Of a DNA stretch of 64,000 bases, positions 47,115-56,062 are shown piece by piece. The position numbers and the translations under genes were made by a program. Positions within the stretch are counted from its first letter, which is position 1. Every line of letters starts with the position of its first letter. Below the pieces are notes generated by a model. The model made no database searches. It was not told the origin of the DNA and saw only the letters and a program-made list of their open reading frames with translations. The stretch comes from Agrobacterium sp. RAC06 (GTDB taxonomy: Bacteria; Pseudomonadota; Alphaproteobacteria; Rhizobiales; Rhizobiaceae), in contig NZ_CP016499.1 of the NCBI RefSeq assembly GCF_001713475.1, forward strand, positions 2,790,001-2,854,000. The letters run 5' to 3'.

Positions 47115-47144
47115 GATTGACTTAAAAAATGAATTCACTCAATC
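47115..47144. promoter_or_regulatory. Candidate TetR operator between divergent genes
   Basis: GATTGA (47115-47120) and TCAATC (47139-47144) are exact complements; between them is TGAATTCA (47130-47137), an 8-bp palindrome. TTGACT (47118-47123) could be a plus-strand -35 box for the ABC operon, so a bound repressor would cover the promoter. Inference from position and symmetry only. Confidence 0.45.
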
Positions 47145-47224
47145 TTTTTCTCAAGGCGCCGAAACGAGCGCTATTCTGATCAACGCGAGGGTCCGCTCGG
47201 GGCCTTCGACAAGAGGGTGAACTT

Positions 47225-48298
47225 ATGGAAAAGACCGTACTGGGCGGGCTCTCCCGCCGCCTGCTTCTTGCGACCGTTGCCATCTCCGCCTTGTCCGGCG
47301 GGGCTCATGCCCAGGAGGAGCTGAACGCCCTCGTCTGGTGCGACCACACCGACCCGGCACTGATCGAGCCTTTCGAAAAGGCGAACAACGTCAAGGTGAA
47401 TCTCAAGGAATATGAGGGAACCGGCGCCGGTCTCTCGATCGTCGAGCAGTCGCGCCCGGGCGACTGGGACGTCTTCGTGATCGATGGTGTCGACGTGCCG
47501 CGCGCCGTCGAAATGGATCTTCTCGCCGAAATTCCGGCCGACAAGCTGCCGATGGCCGACATTTTTCCGGAAGTCCGCATGGAGGCCAACAACACCAAGG
47601 ACGGCAAGATCTACGCCGTGACGGAAAAGTTCGGCTACAACACGATTTCCTACGACAAGAGCAAGGTCGATCCGAAGGACATGGAAGACCTGTCGATCTT
47701 CTGGTCCGAGAAATACAAGGGCCGCATCGCTCTCTATGACTACTACCTGCCGATGATCGGTCTGACGGGCCTTGCCATAGGCAAGAACACCGCCGACCTG
47801 ACGGAAGCCGATCTCCCGGCGATCAAGGAAAAACTCTTCGAGATGAAGAAGGTCTCGCGCCAGGTGAGCGATGTCGTGGCCTCGCAGACGGCGCTCGTCA
47901 GCGGCGAAGTCGACATCATCCTCGGCGGCGGCGAATGGGTGACCGCAGGTCTCACCGCCGAGAAGCCGGACCTCGACTGGACCGTCCCGAAGCAGGGCGC
48001 CCTGCGCTGGGCGCAGTCGATCGGCGTGTTTAAGGATTCAACCAAGCAGGATCTGGCCATCAAGTTCGTGCAGTACATCCTGAGCCCCGAAGGCCAGGCC
48101 CGTCTTGCCACCTCGTCCTGCTACTGGGGCATGCCGGCAAACGCGAAGGCCGGCGAGCAGCTCACCGACCAGCAGAAGACGGCGCTCCGTTGGGACAAGC
48201 AGCCCGAATACCTGAAGAACACCCAGCTCTATCCGGTGGCCAATGCCGATCTCGACGCGGCCATGCAGGACGTCTGGACCGAAATGCTGCAGCAGTAG
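47225..48298 (+). CDS. Polyamine-type ABC transporter substrate-binding protein
   Basis: Periplasmic binding protein of the PotD/PotF (SBP family) type, 357 aa. An N-terminal twin-arginine-like stretch (LSRRLLLATVAISALSGGAHA) forms the signal, with mature protein from about QEELNALVWCDH. Characteristic parts are NNVKVNLKEYEGTG, SRPGDWDVFVIDG, GYNTISYDKSKV and LGGGEWVTAGL. First gene of an importer operon with two permeases and an ATPase, followed by a metallo-hydrolase and an aldehyde dehydrogenase, which fits uptake and oxidation of an amine or aminoaldehyde. The exact ligand is not determinable. Confidence 0.85.
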   Translation: MEKTVLGGLSRRLLLATVAISALSGGAHAQEELNALVWCDHTDPALIEPFEKANNVKVNLKEYEGTGAGLSIVEQSRPGDWDVFVIDGVDVPRAVEMDLLAEIPADKLPMADIFPEVRMEANNTKDGKIYAVTEKFGYNTISYDKSKVDPKDMEDLSIFWSEKYKGRIALYDYYLPMIGLTGLAIGKNTADLTEADLPAIKEKLFEMKKVSRQVSDVVASQTALVSGEVDIILGGGEWVTAGLTAEKPDLDWTVPKQGALRWAQSIGVFKDSTKQDLAIKFVQYILSPEGQARLATSSCYWGMPANAKAGEQLTDQQKTALRWDKQPEYLKNTQLYPVANADLDAAMQDVWTEMLQQ

Positions 48299-48312
48299 GC
48301 GCTGCCCATAAA

Positions 48313-48342
48313 GGGCGCGGGAGGTGTCTTCCGTCCGCGCCC
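48313..48342 (+). other. Intercistronic hairpin after the binding-protein gene
   Basis: GGGCGCGG (48313-48320) pairs with CCGCGCCC (48335-48342), 14 bp after the stop. A second dyad, CGAGCAT (48373-48379) with ATGCTCG (48399-48405), follows. No T-run. Together they occupy the 229-bp gap before the permease gene, which holds no other gene, and probably lower permease expression relative to the binding protein. Confidence 0.6.
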
Positions 48343-48527
48343 CAAGCCTTCCCTCACGTAGTTATTTCTTGACGAGCATCGCGGCCCGGGCGGGTCACAT
48401 GCTCGGGTAAAGAACTGCGCGCATTCGGCAGAATTGAGCCCTGAAGTTTGTCGCTGCCTTTGAGATCGGCCATCATGAAAACCCGCCAGCCGAGCCGATT
48501 GCCCTGAAAGAACGGAGTGTCCCGTCG

Positions 48528-49391
48528 ATGACCGCCACCGCGCTCGAGCGCAGAGAACGCCGCAAGGCCTGGGGATTTGCGCTGCCGGCAGTCCTGTGGA
48601 CCGTGGCCTTCTTTCTCGTGCCCTTCTTCTACATGGCGGCAATCAGCTTCTGGAAGCGCGAGGGCCGCGAGATCGTCGCCGTCTGGGCGCTCGACAATTA
48701 CGCGGCCTTCTTTGGCAAGCCGCATCTTCTCAAAGCGCTGTTCAATTCGCTCGAAGTGACGCTTACCGTCACGGTCATTTCGATCCTGCTTGCCTATCCG
48801 CTGGCCTGGATCATCGCCGAACGCGTGCCGCGACGCTGGCAGCGCTTTGCGCTGATCATGGCGATCCTGCCGTTTTGGACCTCCTATGTGGTGCGCTCCT
48901 ATTCCTGGCTGTTGGTGCTGTCCAAGGGCGGTGTCGTCAACCAGGCCCTGATGTGGACCGGCCTGATCGCCGAACCGCTCGAACTGTCAGCAACGCGGAC
49001 CGGCACGGTGATTGGCTTCGTGCATTTCTTCGTCATGCTGCTGACGCTAACGATCTATGCCAATCTCGTTCAGCTCTCGCCGAACTACCGCCGTGCGGCA
49101 GCCGATCTCGGCGCAAACGGCTTTCAGACGTTCTGGCACGTGATCCTGCCACTGACGCTTCCCGGCATCATGGTCGGTGCCTTCCTTACCTTCGTGCTGT
49201 GCATCGGCGACTACATCACCCCGCAGATCCTCGGCGGCAACAATGAGCTCGTATTGCCGCAGGTGATCATGCTGCAGCTCGGCCGCCGCGCGGATTTCCC
49301 CATGGCAGCCGCCCTGTCGCTGGTGTTGATGGTGGTCGTGACGATCGCCTATCTCGCCTGCGCCCGCTGGCTGAAGATGGAGAGGACGTGA
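48528..49391 (+). CDS. Polyamine-type ABC transporter permease (PotB/PotH-like)
   Basis: Inner-membrane permease of 287 aa with about six helices. The EAA loop is NYRRAAADLGANGFQTFWHV (about 186-205), and LCIGDYITPQILGG near 223 is highly typical of PotB/PotH proteins. It follows the binding-protein gene after a 229-bp hairpin-rich gap and overlaps the next permease region by a few bases. Works with the PotC-like partner in importing the ligand of the first gene. Confidence 0.9.
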   Translation: MTATALERRERRKAWGFALPAVLWTVAFFLVPFFYMAAISFWKREGREIVAVWALDNYAAFFGKPHLLKALFNSLEVTLTVTVISILLAYPLAWIIAERVPRRWQRFALIMAILPFWTSYVVRSYSWLLVLSKGGVVNQALMWTGLIAEPLELSATRTGTVIGFVHFFVMLLTLTIYANLVQLSPNYRRAAADLGANGFQTFWHVILPLTLPGIMVGAFLTFVLCIGDYITPQILGGNNELVLPQVIMLQLGRRADFPMAAALSLVLMVVVTIAYLACARWLKMERT

Positions 49392-49393
49392 CC

Positions 49394-50182
49394 ATGCGAC
49401 ATCTCAACATGGCACTTGCGATCCTTTATGCCGGCGGGCTCTATCTCTTCATCTTCCTGCCGGTCGCCGTTCTCGTGATCTTCTCCTTCCAGGACGGCAC
49501 GCTACCCGTGCCACCCCTGCATGGCCTGACCTGGAAGTGGTATGGCGAGATCTTCGCCGATAAAAAGCTGATGGCAGCGCTCTTTAACTCGCTCGTCGTT
49601 GCCATCGTATCGTCTGCAATCTCCTGCCTGCTCGGTTTCCTCGCAGCCTATGCATTTGCCCGCTACAAGCTTCCCGCATCCGGCCTGCAGCGCGCCCTGA
49701 TCGTCGCGCCGATGACGGTCAGCACACTGATCATCGGGCTCGGCCTGCTGTCGATGCTGTCCAGGCTCAATGTTTCGCTGTCGCTATGGACCGTCGGCAT
49801 CGGTCATGTCGTGATCAACCTGCCGCTGTGCTTTGCGATCATCTACGCCTCCATGGGCGGCCACCAGGTCAACATCGAACGCGCCGCTCGCGATCTTGGG
49901 GCCCGGGACTGGCAGGTCATGACGCTCGTCACGGCGCCGATGCTGATGCCGTCCATCCTTGCCGCCTTCTTCCTGTCGGTCACCTTCAGCTGGGACGAAT
50001 TCATCATCTCTTTCCTGCTGTCGCGCTTCGACGTGACGCTGCCGGTCGAGATCTGGAGCATGCTGCGCTCCGGCCTTGACCCCAAGACCAATGCCATCGG
50101 CAGCGTCGTCTTCCTCATCTCCGTCGCGTTCCTCATCGTGATGGAACTCGCCGTTTTCAGAAAATCCGGAAAATCCCAATGA
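49394..50182 (+). CDS. Polyamine-type ABC transporter permease (PotC/PotI-like)
   Basis: Inner-membrane permease of 262 aa from ATG 49394, which has AGGA seven bases upstream; a GTG at 49388 overlapping the previous stop is an alternative. About six membrane helices. The EAA loop reads NIERAARDLGARDWQVMTLV near residue 155, and FSWDEFIISFLLS near 198 is typical of PotC proteins. Overlaps the ATPase start by ATGA. Confidence 0.9.
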   Translation: MRHLNMALAILYAGGLYLFIFLPVAVLVIFSFQDGTLPVPPLHGLTWKWYGEIFADKKLMAALFNSLVVAIVSSAISCLLGFLAAYAFARYKLPASGLQRALIVAPMTVSTLIIGLGLLSMLSRLNVSLSLWTVGIGHVVINLPLCFAIIYASMGGHQVNIERAARDLGARDWQVMTLVTAPMLMPSILAAFFLSVTFSWDEFIISFLLSRFDVTLPVEIWSMLRSGLDPKTNAIGSVVFLISVAFLIVMELAVFRKSGKSQ

Positions 50183-51264
50183 CTGCAGACGTCTCGATCC
50201 GAAACGCCACGAAAGTCTTCGGTGCCTTCCGCGCGCTCGACGATGTCTCGCTGGAGATAGCCGCCGGCGAGTTCATCGTGCTTCTCGGCCCCTCTGGCTG
50301 CGGCAAGACGACCCTGCTCTCGATCCTAGGTGGCTTTATCGAGTCGAGCGCTGGCACGATCGCCATCGGCGGTAAGGACATGACACATGTTGAGCCGGCA
50401 AAACGACCAACCACGACCATGTTCCAGGACTACGCACTGTTTCCGCACATGAAGCTCATCGACAATGTCGGCTTCGGTTTGCGCATGCGCGGTATGGGAA
50501 AGGCCGAGCGCAGTGAAAAGGCGCTCGCCATGCTAGATCTCGTGGGGCTCAAGGCCTCCGCATCGAAGAAGCCGCACGAGCTTTCCGGCGGCCAGCGTCA
50601 GCGTGTGGCGCTTGCCCGCGCACTTGCCGTCGATCCTGATGTGCTGCTGCTCGACGAACCGCTCGGGGCACTGGATCTGAAGCTTCGTCGTCAGATGCAG
50701 GACGAGTTGAAAGCCATACAGAAGCGTGTCGGCACCACCTTCATCCATGTCACCCACGATCAGGAAGAGGCCATGGCGATCGCCGACCGGATCGTGGTGA
50801 TGAACCACGGCCGGATCGAGGATGTCGGCAGACCCTCGGACATCTACATGCGGCCGCGCTCGCTGTTTGCCGCAGGCTTCATGGGCGAGGCGAACTTCCT
50901 GCCCGGTCGGGTGATCTCGATTGCGGAAGGCGAAGCGCAGTTGGAAACGGCGCTCGGCTCAGCCATCATTCCCATCACGGCTTTCACCGGGGGCACGCCT
51001 TCGCCAGAGCAAAAGATCACCTTGTGCATTCGCCCCGAACATTTCCGGTCCGCCGGCGAGGAGGGCGCAATGGTTGCGCTCGGCCATGCACGGATCACCG
51101 ACAGCGCCTTCTTCGGAGCGCACCACCGATGCCACCTTCAGCCCCAAGGCCATTCCGAGATCGTGATAACCGCCCATCTGCCGCAAACCGCACACCCGCA
51201 GCCGGGCGATGAACTCGAGTTGACGGTGAAGGCAGATACCATCGTTGCTCTGGTCGAAGCGTAG
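50179..51264 (+). CDS. Polyamine-type ABC transporter ATP-binding protein
   Basis: PotA/PotG-type ATPase of 361 aa. Walker A GPSGCGKTT (about 37-45), signature LSGGQRQR (about 135-142), Walker B VLLLDEPLGALD and switch histidine in VTHDQEEAMAIAD are all canonical. The C-terminal TOBE-like domain starts near GFMGEANFLPGRV. It overlaps the permease gene by 4 bp and precedes the metallo-hydrolase gene by 10 bp in the same operon. Confidence 0.92.
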   Translation: MTADVSIRNATKVFGAFRALDDVSLEIAAGEFIVLLGPSGCGKTTLLSILGGFIESSAGTIAIGGKDMTHVEPAKRPTTTMFQDYALFPHMKLIDNVGFGLRMRGMGKAERSEKALAMLDLVGLKASASKKPHELSGGQRQRVALARALAVDPDVLLLDEPLGALDLKLRRQMQDELKAIQKRVGTTFIHVTHDQEEAMAIADRIVVMNHGRIEDVGRPSDIYMRPRSLFAAGFMGEANFLPGRVISIAEGEAQLETALGSAIIPITAFTGGTPSPEQKITLCIRPEHFRSAGEEGAMVALGHARITDSAFFGAHHRCHLQPQGHSEIVITAHLPQTAHPQPGDELELTVKADTIVALVEA

Positions 51265-51274
51265 GAGACACGTG

Positions 51275-52012
51275 ATGAAACCGCGCATCCGCCCCGAGGA
51301 CTGGTACAGCGTCCGCCGTCTCGACGACGATGTGAGCTATATCTGCGAGCCGCATATCCAGGAATTCTATCGCTGCAACATCTGGCATGTGCGCGGGCGC
51401 GATCGCGACATGCTTGTTGACAGTGGCATGGGCGTTGTTTCGCTTCGCGAATGGGTACCGCTTGTCACGGAGCGTGAGCTGATCGCGGTGGCAAGCCACA
51501 CCCATTTCGATCACATCGGCTGCCACCACGAGTTCGAATGCCGTGCGGTCCATTCGGCAGAGGCGGATCTGCTCGCTGATCCGACACGCGAAAACACGCT
51601 GGCCGACCCCTATGTTACCGACGACATTTTCGACGCCCTGCCGCCCGAGCCCTATTGCTCGAAGTGTTATGCGGTGAAGCGGGCGCCGGCGACGCGCCTA
51701 CTGGAGGACGGCGACATGGTCGACCTCGGCGATCGGCAATTCGAGATCATTCACACTCCCGGCCATTCCCCCGGGGGCATCGCGCTCTACGAGAAGGCGA
51801 CGGAAATCCTGTTTTCCGGCGACATTATCTACGACGGTCCGCTGATCGAGGACACCTACCACTCGAACGCCAATGACTATCACGCTTCGATGGAGCGCCT
51901 GCTGCGGCTGAAGGTGCGGCTGGTGCATGGCGGCCATTTTCCAAGCTTCAGCGGCGAACGATATCGGGAGCTGATCACCGGTTGGCTCGACGCAAAACAC
52001 AAGACAATCTGA
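51275..52012 (+). CDS. MBL-fold metallo-hydrolase
   Basis: Metallo-beta-lactamase-fold hydrolase of 245 aa from ATG 51275 with GGAG eight bases upstream. Metal motif His75-Thr-His77-Phe-Asp79-His80 is intact, followed by HTPGHSPGGIALY (third metal His), FSGDIIYDGPL (bridging Asp) and VHGGHFPSF (last His). No signal peptide, so cytoplasmic. Members hydrolyse thioesters, lactones or similar compounds. Position between the importer and an aldehyde dehydrogenase suggests a catabolic role for the imported compound; the reaction is unknown. Confidence 0.85.
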   Translation: MKPRIRPEDWYSVRRLDDDVSYICEPHIQEFYRCNIWHVRGRDRDMLVDSGMGVVSLREWVPLVTERELIAVASHTHFDHIGCHHEFECRAVHSAEADLLADPTRENTLADPYVTDDIFDALPPEPYCSKCYAVKRAPATRLLEDGDMVDLGDRQFEIIHTPGHSPGGIALYEKATEILFSGDIIYDGPLIEDTYHSNANDYHASMERLLRLKVRLVHGGHFPSFSGERYRELITGWLDAKHKTI

Positions 52013-52024
52013 CGGGAGGCAATC

Positions 52025-53458
52025 ATGCTCGACAAGCGCAAGTTCTACATCAACGGCGAGTGGGTCGACCCGATCGCGCCTCACGACCTTGAGGTCATCA
52101 ATCCCGCGACCGAAAAGCCGATCGCCGTGATCTCGATGGGCACGGCCGCCGATATCGACCGCGCGGTTGCCGCTGCCAAGACGGCATTTCAGAGCTACAG
52201 CCGCACCAGCCTCGATGAACGCATTGCACTTCTCGAAAAGCTGCTTGAGATCTACACCCGCCGCTACGACGAGATGGCACGGACGATCACGCTCGAACTC
52301 GGCGCCCCGATCACCATGAGCACCGACCAGCAGGCGCATGTCGGCGTCGGCCATCTCGAAGGTTTCATCGAGGCCCTGAAGCGCATCAAATTGCGCGAAG
52401 AACTGCCAAACGGCGACATCGTGCTGCGCGAACCGATCGGCGTCTGTGGCCTCATCACCCCCTGGAACTGGCCGATCAACCAGATCGCCCTGAAGGTCGT
52501 TCCGGCACTGGCGACAGGCTCGACCTGCGTTCTGAAACCCTCCGAGTTCACGCCTCTCAACGCCCTGCTCTACGCCGAGATGGTACACGAAGCGGGCTTC
52601 CCGGCCGGGACGTTCAACCTTGTGAATGGCGATGGCGCCAATGTCGGTGCAGCGCTCTCGAAACACCGGGATATCGATATGATGTCCTTTACCGGCTCGA
52701 CCCGCGCCGGCACAGCCGTCAGCAAGGATGCCGCCGATACCGTGAAGCGCGTAACCCTGGAGCTCGGCGGCAAGTCGCCCAACATCGTCTTCGAGGATGC
52801 GGATCTCGAAGAGCGCATTACCTGCAGCGTGCTCGAATGCTTCAACAATTCGGGCCAGTCCTGCGATGCTCCGACGCGCCTGCTGATCCAGCGTTCCGTT
52901 TACGATCAGGCGGTAGAAATCGCCCAGCGCGTGGGAAGCGAGGTCAGCGTCGGCAATCCGGAAGAAGCCGGCGAACATATCGGCCCGCTGGTCAGCGACA
53001 TCCAGTACGGCCGCGTGCAGACCCTGATCGAGGCTGGCATCGCTGAGGGCGCCGAGCTTCTCGTTGGTGGCCCGGGCAAGCCTGAGGGTTTCGAGACAGG
53101 CTACTTCGTCAAGCCGACCATCTTTGCCGGCGTCAACAACCAGATGCGGATCGCCCGCGATGAGGTCTTCGGACCGGTGCTGGCGATCATTCCCTTCGAC
53201 ACCGAGGAGGAAGCGATCGAGGTCGCCAACGACACCAATTACGGCCTGGCCGCCTATATCCAGTCCGGGGATCTCGACCGCGCCGAACGTGTTGCAGCGC
53301 GCCTTCGCGCCGGCATGGTGCATATCAATGGCGCGCCACATCGCTATGGCAGCCCGTTCGGCGGCTACAAGCAGTCGGGCAATGGCCGTGAGGGTGGTAT
53401 GTTCGGTCTTGAAGACTTCCTCGAGATTAAGACCGTGCATCGGCCTAGCGCGGCCTGA
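52025..53458 (+). CDS. Aldehyde dehydrogenase family protein
   Basis: NAD(P)-dependent aldehyde dehydrogenase of 477 aa. Catalytic Cys280 (SGQSCDAPTR) and general-base Glu246 (LELGGKSPN) have the standard 34-residue spacing. The cofactor stretch ITPWNWPINQIALKVVPAL near 143 and EVFGPVLAIIPF near 378 are present. The C-terminus HINGAPHRYGSPFGGYKQSG is family-typical. Last gene of the polyamine-type operon, so it likely oxidises an aldehyde (perhaps an aminoaldehyde) derived from the imported amine. A short gap to the convergent lyase gene follows. Confidence 0.92.
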   Translation: MLDKRKFYINGEWVDPIAPHDLEVINPATEKPIAVISMGTAADIDRAVAAAKTAFQSYSRTSLDERIALLEKLLEIYTRRYDEMARTITLELGAPITMSTDQQAHVGVGHLEGFIEALKRIKLREELPNGDIVLREPIGVCGLITPWNWPINQIALKVVPALATGSTCVLKPSEFTPLNALLYAEMVHEAGFPAGTFNLVNGDGANVGAALSKHRDIDMMSFTGSTRAGTAVSKDAADTVKRVTLELGGKSPNIVFEDADLEERITCSVLECFNNSGQSCDAPTRLLIQRSVYDQAVEIAQRVGSEVSVGNPEEAGEHIGPLVSDIQYGRVQTLIEAGIAEGAELLVGGPGKPEGFETGYFVKPTIFAGVNNQMRIARDEVFGPVLAIIPFDTEEEAIEVANDTNYGLAAYIQSGDLDRAERVAARLRAGMVHINGAPHRYGSPFGGYKQSGNGREGGMFGLEDFLEIKTVHRPSAA

Positions 53459-53522
53459 GGATCAAATCCTTACCGACCGCGGATACCATCAAGGCCGCGG
53501 TCGCCAAGGTACCTAACCTGCT

Positions 53523-54416
53523 CTAGTGGGACTGGACCGAGAGACCAAATCGCCGAAGAATATCCGCGATCTTTGCGTCCTGCTCCGGATCCGGCAAGAG
53601 TGCCGGTTGGCGGCTGGCGCCGACCGAACTGTCCTGGAGGAAGAGCGCCCGCTTGACCATGGCAGGCGCAAAGCCCAGCGCATAGAGATCGGTGCGGAAG
53701 GCCGTGAAGACCGCCTGCTGGCGCTCAGCCTCTGCAATGTCACCGCCGTTATAGCCGTTCAGGATCGCTGCAAGCACATCCGGCAGCGCATTGCCGAGAC
53801 CGGAAATGCAGCCGGCTGCGCCATTCTGCAACGCCCAGAGCACGAGATGGTCAGGCCCGGAATAGACATCGAAGCCAGGCATGTCGCGGGACACCGCAAG
53901 ATAGGCTTCCAGCGTCTCCTTGGCGCCGCCCGAATCCTTGATGCCAGCGATGTTGCCGTGGGTTGCGAGCTTGCGCGCGGTCTCCGGTTCAATGTGGTTC
54001 TGGGTGCGGGCCGGGATATCGTAGAGATAGGTCGGCGTCTTCACCGCATCCGCAACCGTCGAGAAGTGCCGGATGAGACCGTCCTGAGTGCAGGCGATGA
54101 AGAAGGGGGTGATGACGGCAATTGCCGTTACGCCGATCCGGTCGAATTCCTTCGCCAGCTTGATCGTCTCGAAGGTCGCCGGCATTCCGGCATTAACGAT
54201 CACGTCGACCTTACCGCCGACTTCATCGACCACGGCTTCGGCGAGCTTTACCTTTTCCTCGAAGGTGAGTGCAGTGAAATCGCCATTGGTGCCGGCGCAC
54301 ATGATGTTGTTGCCCGCAGCCACCTGGCGGCGCACCTGAGCTCGGGTGGCTTCGTAATTGATCGTCTCGTCCTCGTTGAAGCAGGTGACGAGCGCGACGA
54401 AGGCCTTTTTCGACAT
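53523..54416 (-). CDS. DHDPS/N-acetylneuraminate lyase family aldolase
   Basis: Class I aldolase of 297 aa in the dihydrodipicolinate synthase superfamily. Schiff-base Lys160 (AGIKDSGG) and proton-relay Tyr132 (LYDIPARTQ) are present. The pyruvate-binding motif is GTNGDF at 42-47, not the usual GTTGE. The Arg after PA is the residue that binds a second carboxylate in DHDPS; sialate lyases usually lack it. It is the last gene of the Dpp-type importer operon, so it is more likely a catabolic 2-keto-acid aldolase or dehydratase than the lysine-pathway enzyme. Substrate unknown. Confidence 0.82.
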   Translation of the reverse strand: MSKKAFVALVTCFNEDETINYEATRAQVRRQVAAGNNIMCAGTNGDFTALTFEEKVKLAEAVVDEVGGKVDVIVNAGMPATFETIKLAKEFDRIGVTAIAVITPFFIACTQDGLIRHFSTVADAVKTPTYLYDIPARTQNHIEPETARKLATHGNIAGIKDSGGAKETLEAYLAVSRDMPGFDVYSGPDHLVLWALQNGAAGCISGLGNALPDVLAAILNGYNGGDIAEAERQQAVFTAFRTDLYALGFAPAMVKRALFLQDSSVGASRQPALLPDPEQDAKIADILRRFGLSVQSH

Positions 54417-54442
54417 GACAATGTTCTCCGGAATTTTCTGAC

Positions 54443-56062
54443 TTACGAGGCGCGGCTGAGACGTGCGGCGCGGTTCTGTGCCTGCACGTCGGGATCGGGA
54501 TCAAGCCCGGCGGCGAGCAGCGCCTGGGTGTAGGTTTGCTTCGGCGTCTCGAAGATCTCTCTGACCGTGCCGAGTTCCACGACCTCACCCTTCTGCATGA
54601 CCATCACATGGTCAGCGAAGTCTCGCACGACCGGCAGGTCATGGGCGATGAAGATGAAGGCGATGCCCATCTGCTTTCTCAACCCGTCGAGAAGCGCGAT
54701 GACCTGGGCCTGGACCGAGACATCGAGCGCCGATACGGCCTCGTCGCAGATGATCAGCTGCGGTTCGAGCGCGAGAGCGCGGGCGATCGCGATGCGCTGG
54801 CGCTGGCCGCCCGAGAATTGGTGCGGGTAACGGCCCATATGCTCAGGTCCCAGACCGACCTGGGTCAACAGTTCGGCCACCCGCTCCCGCCACTTCGCTT
54901 TGGGCAGGATATCGGGATGGATGACCCAGGCTTCCGAGATCAGCTGGTAAACGGTCATGCGCGGATTGAGCGACTGTGTCGGATCCTGGAAGACCATCTG
55001 CAGATCGCGACGCAGCTTGTAGAGTTCGGCGGGCGACAGCTGGAAAAGGTCCCTGCCCTTCCACAGCGCCGACCCGGAATCTGGCTCATCGAGCCTGAGC
55101 AGGATGCGGGCGAGTGTCGATTTTCCCGAACCGCTTTCGCCGACAACAGCCAACGTCTCACCGGCCAGCAGGTCGAAGGAGACGCCCTTCAAGGCAGCAA
55201 ATGCGCCGTAGTTCTTGCGCACGTCTCGCACGCTCAGCACGGGTTCGGCACCCTTCAGCGGCTGATGCATTTCGCCTTTGCCCGGCGCTGCCGCGATCAG
55301 CTTCTTCGTATAGGGATGCTGCGGATTCTTGTAGACCTCGCGCACCGTGCCAGCCTCGACCAACACGCCCTTTTCCATCACCACCACCCGATCCGCAATC
55401 TCGGCCACGACGCCGAGATCATGCGTGATGATGAGAACGGCCATACCGGTCTCGCGCTGCAACTCCTTGAGAAGCGCCAACACCTCGGCCTGCACGGTGA
55501 CATCAAGCGCGGTCGTCGGCTCGTCCGCGATCAGGAGATCGGGACGTAAGGCCAGCGCCATGGCGATCATCACACGCTGGCGCTGACCGCCGGAAAACTC
55601 GTGCGGATATTTGTCGAGGGCGTGTTCGGGATCGGGAATGCCGACACGACCGAGAAGGCGAAGGGCCTCTGCCTGGGCTTTCGTGCTGTCCGTGCCATGC
55701 GTGGTGAGCGCCTCGCGGATCTGCCAGCCGACGGTATAGACCGGATTGAGATGGCTGAGCGGATCCTGGAAGATCATCGCGATCTTGCGACCGTTGATTT
55801 CGCGTCGCTGCGACAGCGGCATCGTCAGGAGATCGACACCGTCGAGCAGGATTTCACCCGAGGAGATGCGACCAGGCGGCATGTCGATCAGGTTCATGAT
55901 CGCCGAAGACGACACCGACTTGCCCGACCCGCTTTCGCCGAGGATCGCGAGCGTCTCGCCACGGTCGAGATGGTAGGACATGTCGCGCACGGCTTTCACG
56001 ACGCCGACTGCCGTGTGGAACTCGACCGAGAGGTTGCGGACTTCGAGAAGATGGTCAGCCAT
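54443..56062 (-). CDS. Dipeptide/oligopeptide-type ABC transporter, fused ATP-binding protein
   Basis: DppD and DppF type ATPases fused in one chain of 539 aa. The first domain has [10 protein letters not shown] (about 40), LSGGQ-type [15 protein letters not shown] and [16 protein letters not shown]; the second has [11 protein letters not shown] (about 310), [15 protein letters not shown] and [16 protein letters not shown]. Both look intact. Each domain ends with the oligopeptide-type extension ([30 protein letters not shown]). The start overlaps the upstream permease gene by 8 bp. Energises the importer of the 53.5-60.4 kb operon. Confidence 0.93.
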   Translation of the reverse strand: MADHLLEVRNLSVEFHTAVGVVKAVRDMSYHLDRGETLAILGESGSGKSVSSSAIMNLIDMPPGRISSGEILLDGVDLLTMPLSQRREINGRKIAMIFQDPLSHLNPVYTVGWQIREALTTHGTDSTKAQAEALRLLGRVGIPDPEHALDKYPHEFSGGQRQRVMIAMALALRPDLLIADEPTTALDVTVQAEVLALLKELQRETGMAVLIITHDLGVVAEIADRVVVMEKGVLVEAGTVREVYKNPQHPYTKKLIAAAPGKGEMHQPLKGAEPVLSVRDVRKNYGAFAALKGVSFDLLAGETLAVVGESGSGKSTLARILLRLDEPDSGSALWKGRDLFQLSPAELYKLRRDLQMVFQDPTQSLNPRMTVYQLISEAWVIHPDILPKAKWRERVAELLTQVGLGPEHMGRYPHQFSGGQRQRIAIARALALEPQLIICDEAVSALDVSVQAQVIALLDGLRKQMGIAFIFIAHDLPVVRDFADHVMVMQKGEVVELGTVREIFETPKQTYTQALLAAGLDPDPDVQAQNRAARLSRAS

